Source: Pseudodonghicola xiamenensis DSM 18339 (lineage in GTDB: Bacteria; Pseudomonadota; Alphaproteobacteria; Rhodobacterales; Rhodobacteraceae). Taken from it: DNA of 64,000 nucleotides. The stretch spans positions 124,001 through 188,000 of the forward strand of contig NZ_AUBS01000001.1 in the NCBI RefSeq assembly GCF_000429365.1, read 5' to 3'. The position numbers and the translations under genes are program-made. The notes under the pieces were generated by a model. That model was not told the origin of the DNA and did not search any database. It saw nothing but the letters and a program-made list of their open reading frames with translations. This document shows, in pieces, positions 49,847 to 58,169 of this stretch (its first letter is position 1; each line of letters starts with the position of its first letter).

Positions 49847-52060
49847 ATGACAGGCCAGACCTCCGACGACGACTTGACCCTCCGCAAGACCGCCGACCGG
49901 CTAGACCCGGTTCAGCGGCGCAGCGGTTTCTCCTTTCCGCTGAAACCGGCGGTTCTCTTGATCGTCATGGCGCTGACGGTTCCGGTTCTGCTCGCTATCA
50001 TCGAGATCAACTATCGCTCGACCGACCGGGTTGTCCGGGATCACGCCACCGCCCTGGTCGAGCGGTTTCGCCGGGCAACGGTCGAGGATATCGTCAGCGA
50101 ATTCGACATATTGACTGGGCAGATCGCGGTGGCGGCCGAACTGGGGCGCCAGGAGCCGGGGTTTTTCGCCGAGGATCGTGCGCTTGGATATCTGTTCCGG
50201 GTGCTGCAGCACAGCCGAACGGTTCTCAATGTCTATGTCGGGCTCAGCGATGGTTCGTTTCGGCAGGCGCGGCGCATCGGCGATCCGTCGCAGCCGATCC
50301 TCGGGGCGGTTCCGCCTCCGGGGACGGAATATGCCTATCGGCTGCTCGACCCCGGGGCGGATGGGCCGTTGCGCGATCGCTATATCTTCCTCGACAAGGC
50401 TCAGACCGTGCTGGGGGAGGTGGCAGAGCCGAGCCAGTATGATCCCCGCAACCGCGCCTGGTATCGCGAGGCCGTTGCGGCGGGGAGGACGATGATGACC
50501 GATCCCGAACTGTTCTGGGCGCTGGGCCTTGTCGGCTTTTCGGTCGCTGCGCCCTTCGGCCCCGAGGCGGCGCCTGACGGGGTGGTCGCGGTCGATGTGA
50601 CGCTGGACCGGTTTTCGGATTACCTGGCCGATCATCCGCTCAGCCCCGGCAGCGTGAGCTATCTGCTGGACGAAAGCGGCAATGTCTTGGCGGCCTCGGA
50701 CGGGGCGGCGATCTATGGCAGCTCGAACCAGGCGGTGCATCTGCGCCATGTGGCGGATGTGGGCAATCGGCTGGTCGCCATGGCTTATGCCAGCCGGCCG
50801 CTGGGGGGGGCCGAGACGGTCTATCCGTTTGCGCAGGCCGGTGAGGATTATATCGTTGGCCTGTCGGATTTCGGCGAGGCCTTCGGCAAGCCCTGGCGGT
50901 TGCTGGTGGTGACGCCGCTGTCGGATTTCACGGCCGCGCTCAGCCGGCACAACCGGCAGATGGTCGTCTTCGGGCTGTGTGCGGTGGCGGTGCAGCTTCT
51001 GGTCATCTACCTGATCGCCAGCCGCGTCGCCTCGCCTCTGCGGGGGCTGGCCGCCAAGGTCGAGCGGATCCGGTCACTGCAGCCGGCGGACGATCTGCCG
51101 GTGGTCCGCTCTCCAATCCGCGAGATCGCGGCGCTGTCGCATGCGATCGAGACGCTGGACATCGCGGTGCAGGCCTTCGCCCGTTTCGTGCCGGTCGGCC
51201 TGGTCCGCCAGTTGCTGACATCGGATCAGCGGCTCGAGATCGGCGGGCAGAGCAAGTTCCTGACCATCTTCTTCTCGGATATGGAGGGGTTCTCGACCTT
51301 GGCCGAACGGATGGCTTCGCGCGAGTTGCTGGACCGGATTTCCACCATGCTCGAACTGGTGTCAAAATGCGTGCATCAGGAGCAGGGAACGATCGACAAA
51401 TTCGTCGGCGACGGGGTGATGGCCTTTTGGGGCGCGCCGGCGCCGCTTGAGGATCACGCCTGGCACGCCTGCGTGGCGGCGCTCAGGGTGCAGCGGGTTC
51501 TGGACCAGCTCAACCAAAGTTGGCGCGATGCCGATGCGCCGCAGATGCGGCTGCGGGTCGGTATTCATTCCGATGCGGTGCTGGTCGGCAATGTCGGGTC
51601 GCGCGAACGGATGAGCTATACGGTGTTGGGCGACGGGGTGAATATCGCCGCTAGGCTGGAAACCCTGAACAAGGATTACGGCACTCTGATCTGCATCAGT
51701 CAGGACACTTTCCGCGAGGCAGGGGATCGCCTGTGCGTCCGACCCGTTGACGAGGTGTCGCTGAAGGGGCGGCGCGCGCTGACCACGGTCTATGAATTGC
51801 TTGGGGTCTGCGGCGCCGAACCCGAACTGGCGCCTGGGGCCGAGGATATCGAGTTGGCGCGGGTGACGCGCCGGGCCTTCGATGCGCTGACCGCCGGAGA
51901 CCGTGACGCCGCGCTCGCCCGCTATCGCGAGGTATTGGCACTCCGGCCCGAGGACCCGGTGGCGCGGGTACAGATCGCGCGTCTGCTGGCCGGGCATGGG
52001 CAAACGGACAGGCAGACCGACGGGGCAAACATCACGGAGATTGCCGATGACGAATATTGA
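49847..52060 (+). CDS. membrane-bound class III adenylate cyclase (Cache-HAMP-cyclase)
   Basis: A 737-aa sensor cyclase. Residues 33-53 form a first membrane helix; ~55-365 is a periplasmic dCache-like sensor (NRAWYREAVAAGR, then SYLLDESGNVLAAS). Residues 372-392 form the second helix, a HAMP-like region follows, and the cyclase domain covers ~470-640. The catalytic set is complete: metal Asp 478 (FFSDMEGFS) and Asp 522 (VGDGVMAFWG), ATP-specifying Lys 518 and Asp 596, and transition-state Asn 599 and Arg 603 (VNIAARLE). A TPR-like helix pair (~670-720) ends the protein. Start ATG 49847. It overlaps the methyltransferase gene by 14 bases and may feed cAMP to the cNMP-CPBP protein encoded 6 kb downstream. 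Confidence 0.93.
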   Translation: MTGQTSDDDLTLRKTADRLDPVQRRSGFSFPLKPAVLLIVMALTVPVLLAIIEINYRSTDRVVRDHATALVERFRRATVEDIVSEFDILTGQIAVAAELGRQEPGFFAEDRALGYLFRVLQHSRTVLNVYVGLSDGSFRQARRIGDPSQPILGAVPPPGTEYAYRLLDPGADGPLRDRYIFLDKAQTVLGEVAEPSQYDPRNRAWYREAVAAGRTMMTDPELFWALGLVGFSVAAPFGPEAAPDGVVAVDVTLDRFSDYLADHPLSPGSVSYLLDESGNVLAASDGAAIYGSSNQAVHLRHVADVGNRLVAMAYASRPLGGAETVYPFAQAGEDYIVGLSDFGEAFGKPWRLLVVTPLSDFTAALSRHNRQMVVFGLCAVAVQLLVIYLIASRVASPLRGLAAKVERIRSLQPADDLPVVRSPIREIAALSHAIETLDIAVQAFARFVPVGLVRQLLTSDQRLEIGGQSKFLTIFFSDMEGFSTLAERMASRELLDRISTMLELVSKCVHQEQGTIDKFVGDGVMAFWGAPAPLEDHAWHACVAALRVQRVLDQLNQSWRDADAPQMRLRVGIHSDAVLVGNVGSRERMSYTVLGDGVNIAARLETLNKDYGTLICISQDTFREAGDRLCVRPVDEVSLKGRRALTTVYELLGVCGAEPELAPGAEDIELARVTRRAFDALTAGDRDAALARYREVLALRPEDPVARVQIARLLAGHGQTDRQTDGANITEIADDEY

Positions 52061-52754
52061 CCGAACCGCCGCTGTGGCCGCTTTCCGGCCAAGCATTCAT
52101 ACCTCGGCCGTTCTGCATCAGCTCTTGTTGCAGGGCGACCGGCTGCGCGGTGCCCGGGTGCTGGACATCGGTTGCGGTAGCGGGGTGCTGCTGGAGGCGG
52201 CGGCGGAGCGTGGCGCCCAGAGCGTCTTTGGCGTCGATGTCGAAGCCGCTGCCATCGACGAGACGCAACGCCTGCTGTCGGCCTTTGGCAAAGGGGTCGC
52301 GGTGGAAACTGCGGTCGGTCATCTTTACGGCCCCGTGGCGGGGCGTCGCTTCGATCTGGTGTTGGCGAACCTGCCGCAATTCCCGATGCGGGCCGCCTCG
52401 GTCGATGGGCGGCTGCCGAGCTGGAGCGATGGCGGAGACGACGGGCGCCGGCTGCTGGGGCCGATGGTGGCGGGGCTCGGACAGCACCTGGCGGCAGGCG
52501 GCTGTGCGATTGTCGCTCATAATGCCTTTACCGGTTTGGAGGAGACCCGAAGGCTTGCCGCCGCTCAGGGGCTGGTGCCCGAGATTGTCGATACCGTGAT
52601 GATCCCGCTGGCGCCGGAAAAACTGGCCTGGATGACCCCGGCGGTACTGGACCGCGAGGCCGGGCGGACCATTCACAGGTTTGGCGGGCATGTCTTCGCC
52701 GAGCTCGTCGTGCTGTTGATCCAGGCGCCGGGCGGGCGGGAGCGGGGCATTTGA
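52047..52754 (+). CDS. class I SAM-dependent methyltransferase
   Basis: A 235-aa Rossmann-type methyltransferase. Motif I is VLDIGCGSGVLLEAA near residue 35, motif II contains VFGVDVEAAAI, and motif IV is LVLANLPQFP, resembling the NPPY-type motif of N-methyltransferases such as PrmA/HemK. The substrate is unknown. ATG 52047 lies inside the end of the cyclase gene (14-base overlap), and its stop overlaps the TTG start of the binding protein-permease fusion (TTGA). It is thus tightly tied to both. Confidence 0.8.
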   Translation: MTNIDRTAAVAAFRPSIHTSAVLHQLLLQGDRLRGARVLDIGCGSGVLLEAAAERGAQSVFGVDVEAAAIDETQRLLSAFGKGVAVETAVGHLYGPVAGRRFDLVLANLPQFPMRAASVDGRLPSWSDGGDDGRRLLGPMVAGLGQHLAAGGCAIVAHNAFTGLEETRRLAAAQGLVPEIVDTVMIPLAPEKLAWMTPAVLDREAGRTIHRFGGHVFAELVVLLIQAPGGRERGI

Positions 52755-54439
52755 TCGGCCGTCTGTTTCTTCGGCCTGTTGCTGCGGTGCTTGTCGCTCT
52801 GCTGGCTCTGACGACGGTGCCAGCAGGGGCGGCGCCAGAAGGGGCAGAGCCCGCTGCGGGGCCTGCCGACGTGGCGCTCGACCGTCTGCTGGGCGATGTC
52901 CGGGCGCGGCTTCCCGCCGCCTGCGCGGATCCGGCGGCCGACAGGCTGGTGGGGGTGCTGTGTTCGGGGCGGCTGAGGGTCGGGGTGCGCGACACCTACC
53001 CGCTCTTCGCTACGGAACAGGGCGGTCGGCGCTCGGGCTATGATATCGACGTGGCCCGCGCGCTTGCGGATCGGCTGGGGGTGGTGCCTGAATGGGTGCC
53101 GGTGCGTCCGGCCACACGTATTTCCACTCTCGCCGAAGGCGGCGCCGATGTGGTCATCGCGACGATGGGGCATAATACCCGGCGCGATACCCAGGCGCGG
53201 TTCATCCGGCCGCATTATTACCGGTCGGAGACGATCATCGTCGGACCCAGGGAGGTGCCGCTGCGCGGGTGGGGGGATTTGCGCGGTCGGACGGTCTGCA
53301 CCACCATCGGGAATTACGCCAATGCGCATATCGTGTCGCGCGACGTGCGGGTGATGCTGTTCGACGGCGCCAGCCGGTTGCCCGAGGCGCTGCGCGACGG
53401 CACTTGTCGCTTCGCGGCCCATGACGACAGTTTCTTCGCGTCCTACCTCGGGTCCGACGGCGCGCTGCAGCCGGGGTTCGAACGCAAGTTCGGGTTCGAT
53501 CCGGTTCCCTGGGGGATGGCTGTCGCCGCTGCTGGCAGCGCAGAGCTTGCCCGAGCGCTGGAACTGGTCAGCCAGAGCATGCACCGGGATGGGACGTTTC
53601 TGTCTATCGCCCGCAAGACCGGCATCTTCACGACGTTCCTGGAGGATCAGGAACAGCTCTGGCGCAGTCCCGCCTGTGCCCGGACACCGACAGACTGCCT
53701 GATCCCGGCGTTGAACACGGTGCCGCCGCCGACCGCTTTCGCCTCCCAGGTCGAACGGGGGCTGGCCTGGTCTGAGCGCCACCTGGGCCTGTCGCCGGCG
53801 CTGCCGATGCTGCTGACCCAGCCGGCCTGGGATCTGTTCGTTGCCGGGATCGTCAATTCGATGATCCTGGTCTTGGGAGCCTTGGCCGCCACGCTGGCCT
53901 TCGCGCTGCTGGTGGGCATCGTGTCGGCGCTGCCGTTCCGGGCAACCCGTCTGCTGTCCTGGCTGGTGGTGGTGGCGCTGCAATCCTCTCCGGTCCTGCT
54001 GACCCTGGTGGTGGTGACCGCGGTCGCGCATGTGCTGTTCACCTATTCCGCCGCGGTGGCGCTGGGCGCGGCGATTGTCGCGCTGGGGCTGATGAATGGC
54101 GCCAACGCCGGGCAGGCCATCGGTGAGGCGGCGGAAAGCCTGCGGCGCGAACAGGGGCTTGGCCGCAAGCTGACCCTGCCGCTGTTCGGGGCGGCGCTGA
54201 TCCGTTCACTGACGCAGATCCTGTCGTTTCTGGTGAATGCTGCCAAGGGCACCCCGGTGGCCAGCTTCACCGGCGCGCCCGAGCTTTTGGCGGCGTTGAC
54301 CGATATCATGTCCTTTTCGGCCGGGCGCGGCGATACCTATGCGATCGTGCTGGTCTTCTACATCGGGGTGGTGACGCTGGTGGTCTGGGGCTGCAATCGC
54401 GCCCGGGCCTATGTCGAAAGAAGGAGCCTGGCGGGATGA
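52751..54439 (+). CDS. periplasmic binding domain fused to ABC permease (amino-acid type)
   Basis: A 562-aa fusion. Residues 1-27 form a signal or anchor helix (ends TTVPAGAAP). About 60-300 is a family 3 solute-binding domain (GVRDTYPLFATEQ, GYDIDVARALADRLG, ADVVIATMGHNTRRD). About 350-555 is a His/Gln-type permease with five to six helices. The EAA loop (GEAAESLRREQGLG, E459) lacks the canonical Gly. The start is TTG 52751, overlapping the methyltransferase stop, and the frame has no better ATG before the signal. It is followed with a 4-base overlap by a second permease. No ATPase is encoded in this cluster. Confidence 0.85.
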   Translation: MIGRLFLRPVAAVLVALLALTTVPAGAAPEGAEPAAGPADVALDRLLGDVRARLPAACADPAADRLVGVLCSGRLRVGVRDTYPLFATEQGGRRSGYDIDVARALADRLGVVPEWVPVRPATRISTLAEGGADVVIATMGHNTRRDTQARFIRPHYYRSETIIVGPREVPLRGWGDLRGRTVCTTIGNYANAHIVSRDVRVMLFDGASRLPEALRDGTCRFAAHDDSFFASYLGSDGALQPGFERKFGFDPVPWGMAVAAAGSAELARALELVSQSMHRDGTFLSIARKTGIFTTFLEDQEQLWRSPACARTPTDCLIPALNTVPPPTAFASQVERGLAWSERHLGLSPALPMLLTQPAWDLFVAGIVNSMILVLGALAATLAFALLVGIVSALPFRATRLLSWLVVVALQSSPVLLTLVVVTAVAHVLFTYSAAVALGAAIVALGLMNGANAGQAIGEAAESLRREQGLGRKLTLPLFGAALIRSLTQILSFLVNAAKGTPVASFTGAPELLAALTDIMSFSAGRGDTYAIVLVFYIGVVTLVVWGCNRARAYVERRSLAG

Positions 54440-55080
54440 GCACGCTTCTTGATCTGCTGCGCTCGGGCTATCCGGGCGATCTGGCCGCCGCGATGGTGGT
54501 CAATTTCCGGATCGCCGGTCTGGCGCTTGTCATGGGGTTGGCGCTGGGCCTGCCGTTGGCTGTGGGGCTGGCCGGTGGGCGGGGCTGGCGCCGCATCATC
54601 GCTCCGGTTCTCGGGGTCATGCGGGCGGCGCCGACCTTTGTTGTCATGTTCTATCTTCTGAACGTCATTCCCCACGATCTCAGCCTGGCGGGGATCGACC
54701 TCGCCCCCTCGGGGCCGATGATCGTTGCGCTGTCGCTGGTGCCCTATGCGGCGGCCTATGGGGCCGACAACGGGGGAGAGGCGCTCTCCAGTTTCCGGCG
54801 CGGCTCTGTCGAGGGGGCGCTGCTGTTCCTGCCCAATATCGTGCGGGCCTTTTTCGTACTGGTGATGTCATCGAGCACTGGCGCTGCCATCGGTGTGAGC
54901 GAGGGCGTCGCCGTGGTCCTGCGCGAGGCTGACCGCTGGCCGCAGCTCGGTGACAAGCTGATCGTCTTCGCGATCGGGGTTTTCGCCTTCGGCCTGGTGT
55001 TCCAGTCGGGCTTTGCCCTGATCCGTCTGGCGGTGCACCGGATCGGTCGGCGTCATCGCCGCGCCGCGGGGTCGGCATGA
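54436..55080 (+). CDS. ABC transporter permease (amino-acid type)
   Basis: A 214-aa inner-membrane permease with about five helices and a degenerate EAA loop (GGEALSSFRRGSVEG, E115). It overlaps the upstream fusion by four bases and would be its heterodimer partner. Substrate not readable; the fold is of the polar amino acid uptake group. No ATP-binding partner nearby. The stop overlaps an ATG of a short uncharacterised frame. Confidence 0.85.
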   Translation: MSTLLDLLRSGYPGDLAAAMVVNFRIAGLALVMGLALGLPLAVGLAGGRGWRRIIAPVLGVMRAAPTFVVMFYLLNVIPHDLSLAGIDLAPSGPMIVALSLVPYAAAYGADNGGEALSSFRRGSVEGALLFLPNIVRAFFVLVMSSSTGAAIGVSEGVAVVLREADRWPQLGDKLIVFAIGVFAFGLVFQSGFALIRLAVHRIGRRHRRAAGSA

Positions 55081-55268
55081 ACGGCAGGTGCGTGGGCCGG
55101 GCCGGAGCGGCTGGTTCCATGGGCCGGATCATGGGCGGGCGATCCGGGGAGGAACGTGTTGACGACGGGCGGTCTGAACGGATTACGTTGACTGTAATGC
55201 GAATGTCACCTCCGGATGTCGCTGCGCTGGCGGCACCGCAGCATTTCGTTCGAGGAGGAGCGGTTTGA
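55077..55268 (+). CDS. short possible ORF between permease and epimerase
   Basis: A 63-codon frame overlapping the permease stop (ATGA) at its start and the epimerase TTG start at its end. It reads MNGRCVGRAGAAGSMG then R/D/E-rich sequence, with no recognisable domain. The tight coupling at both ends is the only support; it could equally be spacer. It overlaps a candidate promoter. Confidence 0.25.
   Translation: MNGRCVGRAGAAGSMGRIMGGRSGEERVDDGRSERITLTVMRMSPPDVAALAAPQHFVRGGAV
55159..55187 (+). promoter_or_regulatory. candidate promoter for the epimerase-acyltransferase genes
   Basis: TTGACG (55159-55164), 17 bases, then a weak -10 near 55182-55187 (ATTACG). It lies about 80 bases before the epimerase start, and GAGGAGGAG directly precedes the TTG. 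The -35 is strong and the -10 poor. Confidence 0.35.
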
Positions 55269-56185
55269 AAATTCTCGTGATCGGAGGATGCGGGTTCATC
55301 GGCTCCCATATCGTCGATGCGCTTTGCGCGCGGGGTCTGTCGCTGCGGGTGCTGGACCGCAGCCCGGAGCGGTTTCGCCCGCAGCTGCCGGGGGTGGAAT
55401 ATCTGCTGCACGATCTGACCCGGGCACCGCTTCCGCCCGGGGCGCTGGCCGATGTCGGCACGGTGGTGCATCTGGCCAGCACCACCGTGCCTGCGACCTC
55501 GAACCAGGATCCGGGGCTGGATATCGCGGAGAACCTGATCCCGACCGTGCGCCTGATCGAGGCGATGCGGCAGCGGGGGACGCGGCGGCTGATCTTCTTG
55601 TCCTCCGGCGGCACCGTCTATGGTGTGCCTGAGCGCGATCCGATCCCCGAGGACCATCCGCTCAACCCGATCAGCTCTTACGGGATCGTCAAGCTGGCGG
55701 TCGAGAAATACCTCTACATGGAGCAGCAGTTGCACGGGCTGGACTATGTGGCGTTGCGCGCCTCGAACCCCTATGGGCCGCGCCAGGGACGCAGCGGCGT
55801 GCAGGGGGTGATCGGCACCTATCTGAGGCGTCATCTGCACGATGAACCGATCGAGGTCTGGGGCGATGGCAGCGTGGTGCGTGACTTTCTTCATGTGACC
55901 GATCTGGCCGAGCTCTGCGCGCGCGCGGTGCTGTCGACACGGACAGGCGTGTTCAACGCCGGCAGCGGCGAGGGCACGTCAATCGCCCGGATCGTCGAGC
56001 TCATCGGCAGGATCGTCGGCCGCGAGACTGCGCCGGTCTTCCGCCCCGGGCGCAGCTTTGACGTGCCGCGTGTGGTGCTGGACGTGCGCCGCGCCGCGGA
56101 GAGTTTCGGCTGGCAGCCGCAGATCCCCCTGAGCCAGGGGATCGAGGACACATGGGCCTGGGTCCGGCAGCAAGAGGAGCTTTGA
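55265..56185 (+). CDS. NAD-dependent nucleotide-sugar epimerase/dehydratase
   Basis: A 306-aa extended SDR. GGCGFIGSH is the NAD loop, SSGGTVYG supplies the catalytic Ser/Thr, and SSYGIVKLAVEKY gives the Tyr-x3-Lys. It resembles UDP-glucose 4-epimerase or UDP-glucuronate-type enzymes; the exact reaction is uncertain. Start is TTG 55265 preceded by GAGGAGGAG, a strong ribosome site. It may supply a UDP-sugar to the glycolipid glycosyltransferases further down. Confidence 0.85.
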   Translation: MKILVIGGCGFIGSHIVDALCARGLSLRVLDRSPERFRPQLPGVEYLLHDLTRAPLPPGALADVGTVVHLASTTVPATSNQDPGLDIAENLIPTVRLIEAMRQRGTRRLIFLSSGGTVYGVPERDPIPEDHPLNPISSYGIVKLAVEKYLYMEQQLHGLDYVALRASNPYGPRQGRSGVQGVIGTYLRRHLHDEPIEVWGDGSVVRDFLHVTDLAELCARAVLSTRTGVFNAGSGEGTSIARIVELIGRIVGRETAPVFRPGRSFDVPRVVLDVRRAAESFGWQPQIPLSQGIEDTWAWVRQQEEL

Positions 56186-56238
56186 GCCGATGCCGCGCGA
56201 GGTGGGGAGGACTATCGCATGAAGGGGGGACAGGGATC

Positions 56239-57354
56239 ATGACCGATGGCGTGGGATCCAGCGGCCGGCTGGAACATCTGACCGGCCTGCGGTTTTTCGC
56301 GGCGCTTCTGGTGTTCGGAGTGCACTTTCGCTGGGACACCAGCCCCGAGGCGCTGCGGGCCGTCGCCGCTCAGGGCTATGTCGGGGTGTCCTTCTTCTTC
56401 ATCCTGTCGGGCTTCGTGCTGACGCATTCCTACAGCCACTGCATTCGCGCCGGGCAGATTTCCCTGCTGTCCTACTGTCTGCTCAGGGTAGCGCGGCTGA
56501 CACCGCTTCACTTCCTGACCGGGCTGCCCTTCGTCTATTTCGCCATCGTGCAGAACGAGGCGATCTATTCGGAACAGTTCGGCATCCTGAAAACGCTGCT
56601 GAACCTGAGCTTTCTGCAAAGCTGGGTGCCGGTGTCGGATTACTATTTCTCGCTGAACGCGCCGTCCTGGTCGCTGTCGGACGAGATGTTCTTCTATGTC
56701 TGCTTCTTCTTTCTCGTGACGCTGGCACCGGGGCGGCTGGTGAAGCTGACGGCCGCGCTGGGCGGGGTGGTCGTGATGGCGGCGCTGCTGGTTCAGACCT
56801 TTGTGGGCGAAACGCAGATCGCCGGGAAATACCCGTTTTCCCATTGGCTGTTCTATGTCTTTCCGGGGTTCCGGATCCTGGAGTTCATGGTCGGCATGCT
56901 GCTGCATGATCTCTGGGCGCAGGGGCCGCATCTGCCGACGTGGCTGATCCCGCTGTCTTATCTTCTGCTTTTGGGGGCGATGTGGGGCGCCCCGGAGGTT
57001 GCAGCTCCGTTTCGCTATTCGCTCTATTACCTACCGGTGGTCTCGCTGTTCTTCTATGTGCATCTGGCGGATCGCTCTGGCTGGCGGAGCTTCTATTCCA
57101 GCCCGCTGATGGTGCTGCTGGGCAATGCCTCTTTCGCGTTCTACCTGATCCATCAGCCGATGCTGCATCTGATGAACCTGTTCCTGCGACCGGCCATGCC
57201 GGGAGATGCCGTGTTCTTTCCGGTTTCGTTGACGATCACCGCCATCGCCTCGGTTCTTCTCTATTGGTTTTACGAGATGCCTGCAGAACGGGCGCTCAAG
57301 TCGCTGATCCGGCGACGGGCCGGGGGACTGAGACCCTATGTGGCGCGCAGGTAA
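56239..57354 (+). CDS. acyltransferase 3 family membrane protein
   Basis: A 371-aa polytopic membrane protein with about ten hydrophobic helices. The N-terminus RLEHLTGLRFFAALLVFGVHF contains the family's R-x10-H motif, and YVGVSFFFILSGFVL is the GxxxxFxxSG-type signature. Family members O-acylate surface sugars or lipids using acyl-CoA. ATG 56239 follows GGGGGACAGGG. It is 53 bases after the epimerase. Confidence 0.88.
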   Translation: MTDGVGSSGRLEHLTGLRFFAALLVFGVHFRWDTSPEALRAVAAQGYVGVSFFFILSGFVLTHSYSHCIRAGQISLLSYCLLRVARLTPLHFLTGLPFVYFAIVQNEAIYSEQFGILKTLLNLSFLQSWVPVSDYYFSLNAPSWSLSDEMFFYVCFFFLVTLAPGRLVKLTAALGGVVVMAALLVQTFVGETQIAGKYPFSHWLFYVFPGFRILEFMVGMLLHDLWAQGPHLPTWLIPLSYLLLLGAMWGAPEVAAPFRYSLYYLPVVSLFFYVHLADRSGWRSFYSSPLMVLLGNASFAFYLIHQPMLHLMNLFLRPAMPGDAVFFPVSLTITAIASVLLYWFYEMPAERALKSLIRRRAGGLRPYVARR

Positions 57355-57373
57355 CCCCGGCGGCGGGAATGTC

Positions 57374-57400
57374 TTGGAGTGAACATTTGTCTCGTATTAA
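57374..57400 (+). promoter_or_regulatory. possible promoter before the membrane protein-protease pair
   Basis: TATTAA (57395-57400) with a weak TTGGAG (57374-57379) 15 bases upstream; 15 is short for sigma-70. The surrounding 50 bases are A/T-rich in a GC-rich context. Confidence 0.25.
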
Positions 57401-57415
57401 ATCGAACCTGAGGGC

Positions 57416-57535
57416 ATGACGATGATGATGAACCGTGATCCGGTGCGTGGCCGTTACCGCAGGCGGAGCGCCAGCAAGGACAACAGGATGCCGCGCCGGG
57501 GTGTCGGGCGGCCAGCAGGGGACCGCGATGCTTGA
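57416..57535 (+). CDS. possible 39-codon Arg-rich peptide
   Basis: ATG 57416 has GAGGG a few bases upstream and opens 39 codons (starts MTMMMNRDPVRG, very rich in Arg). The stop lies eight bases inside the next gene. It could be a leader peptide; no homology call is possible. Confidence 0.3.
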   Translation: MTMMMNRDPVRGRYRRRSASKDNRMPRRGVGRPAGDRDA

Positions 57536-58169
57536 CGAACTTGCCCTTTCGGCCTTGACGGATGCGATCCTCGCCTGTGAGCTGTTCTTTCTTGCCGGGC
57601 TGAGCCTGCGGGCCGGAGGGCAGCTGCTGTCCCCGGCCTGGTTGTGGGGGATGACCCTGGCCTTGATCGGGCTGGCCTCGTTGCTGGGGACGATAGACCA
57701 CGGTTTTTTCGAGGCAATCGGCCATCCGGGACATCGCGACATGGTGGTGGCCACGCGGCTTGTCATCGTCGCGGGCAGCTTGGGAATGATCGTGACCTCG
57801 GCCATGCAGTATCTGTCCGGGGCCTGGCGCCTGGGGGGGATGGTGCTGGCGGTGGGCGCTGCGCTCTATCCTGTCTCGATGATCCTGACGTCGGATGATT
57901 TCCTGTCCGTCATCCTCTATTATTCCGCAGGTTTGCTGTTGCTGCTTGTCCTGAGCGTTCTCAATCTCAGGGGCAACAGGGGGACGGGGCCGATGATCCT
58001 GGGCATCGTGCTGACCCTGGGCGTGTCGGGGATGATCCCGGCGCAAAGCGGTGGCTTCTGGGGGCTTGGCCTCTATGGCAGCTATCATGTGCTGCTGATG
58101 CCGACTGTGATCTTGCTCTATCTGGGCGGTCGGGGGTTCCGGCAGACACGTGGGGGGCCGGGCAAATGA
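57528..58169 (+). CDS. polytopic membrane protein of unknown function
   Basis: A 213-aa protein with about seven hydrophobic helices and short loops. A conserved-looking DHGFFE follows the third helix (LLGTIDHGFFEAI), and the helix-4 start is HRDMVVATRLVIV. The layout (ALTDAILACELFF at the start, then TIDHGFF) reminds me of DUF6962-type seven-helix proteins, but I do not claim the family. Its stop overlaps the cNMP-CPBP protease start (ATGA), so the two are almost certainly a functional pair. Confidence 0.7.
   Translation: MLDELALSALTDAILACELFFLAGLSLRAGGQLLSPAWLWGMTLALIGLASLLGTIDHGFFEAIGHPGHRDMVVATRLVIVAGSLGMIVTSAMQYLSGAWRLGGMVLAVGAALYPVSMILTSDDFLSVILYYSAGLLLLLVLSVLNLRGNRGTGPMILGIVLTLGVSGMIPAQSGGFWGLGLYGSYHVLLMPTVILLYLGGRGFRQTRGGPGK

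Noticed and set aside
49539..49850. 103-codon plus-strand frame before the cyclase
   Set aside because: Arg/Cys/Trp-rich composition unlike a folded protein, though its stop overlaps the cyclase start.
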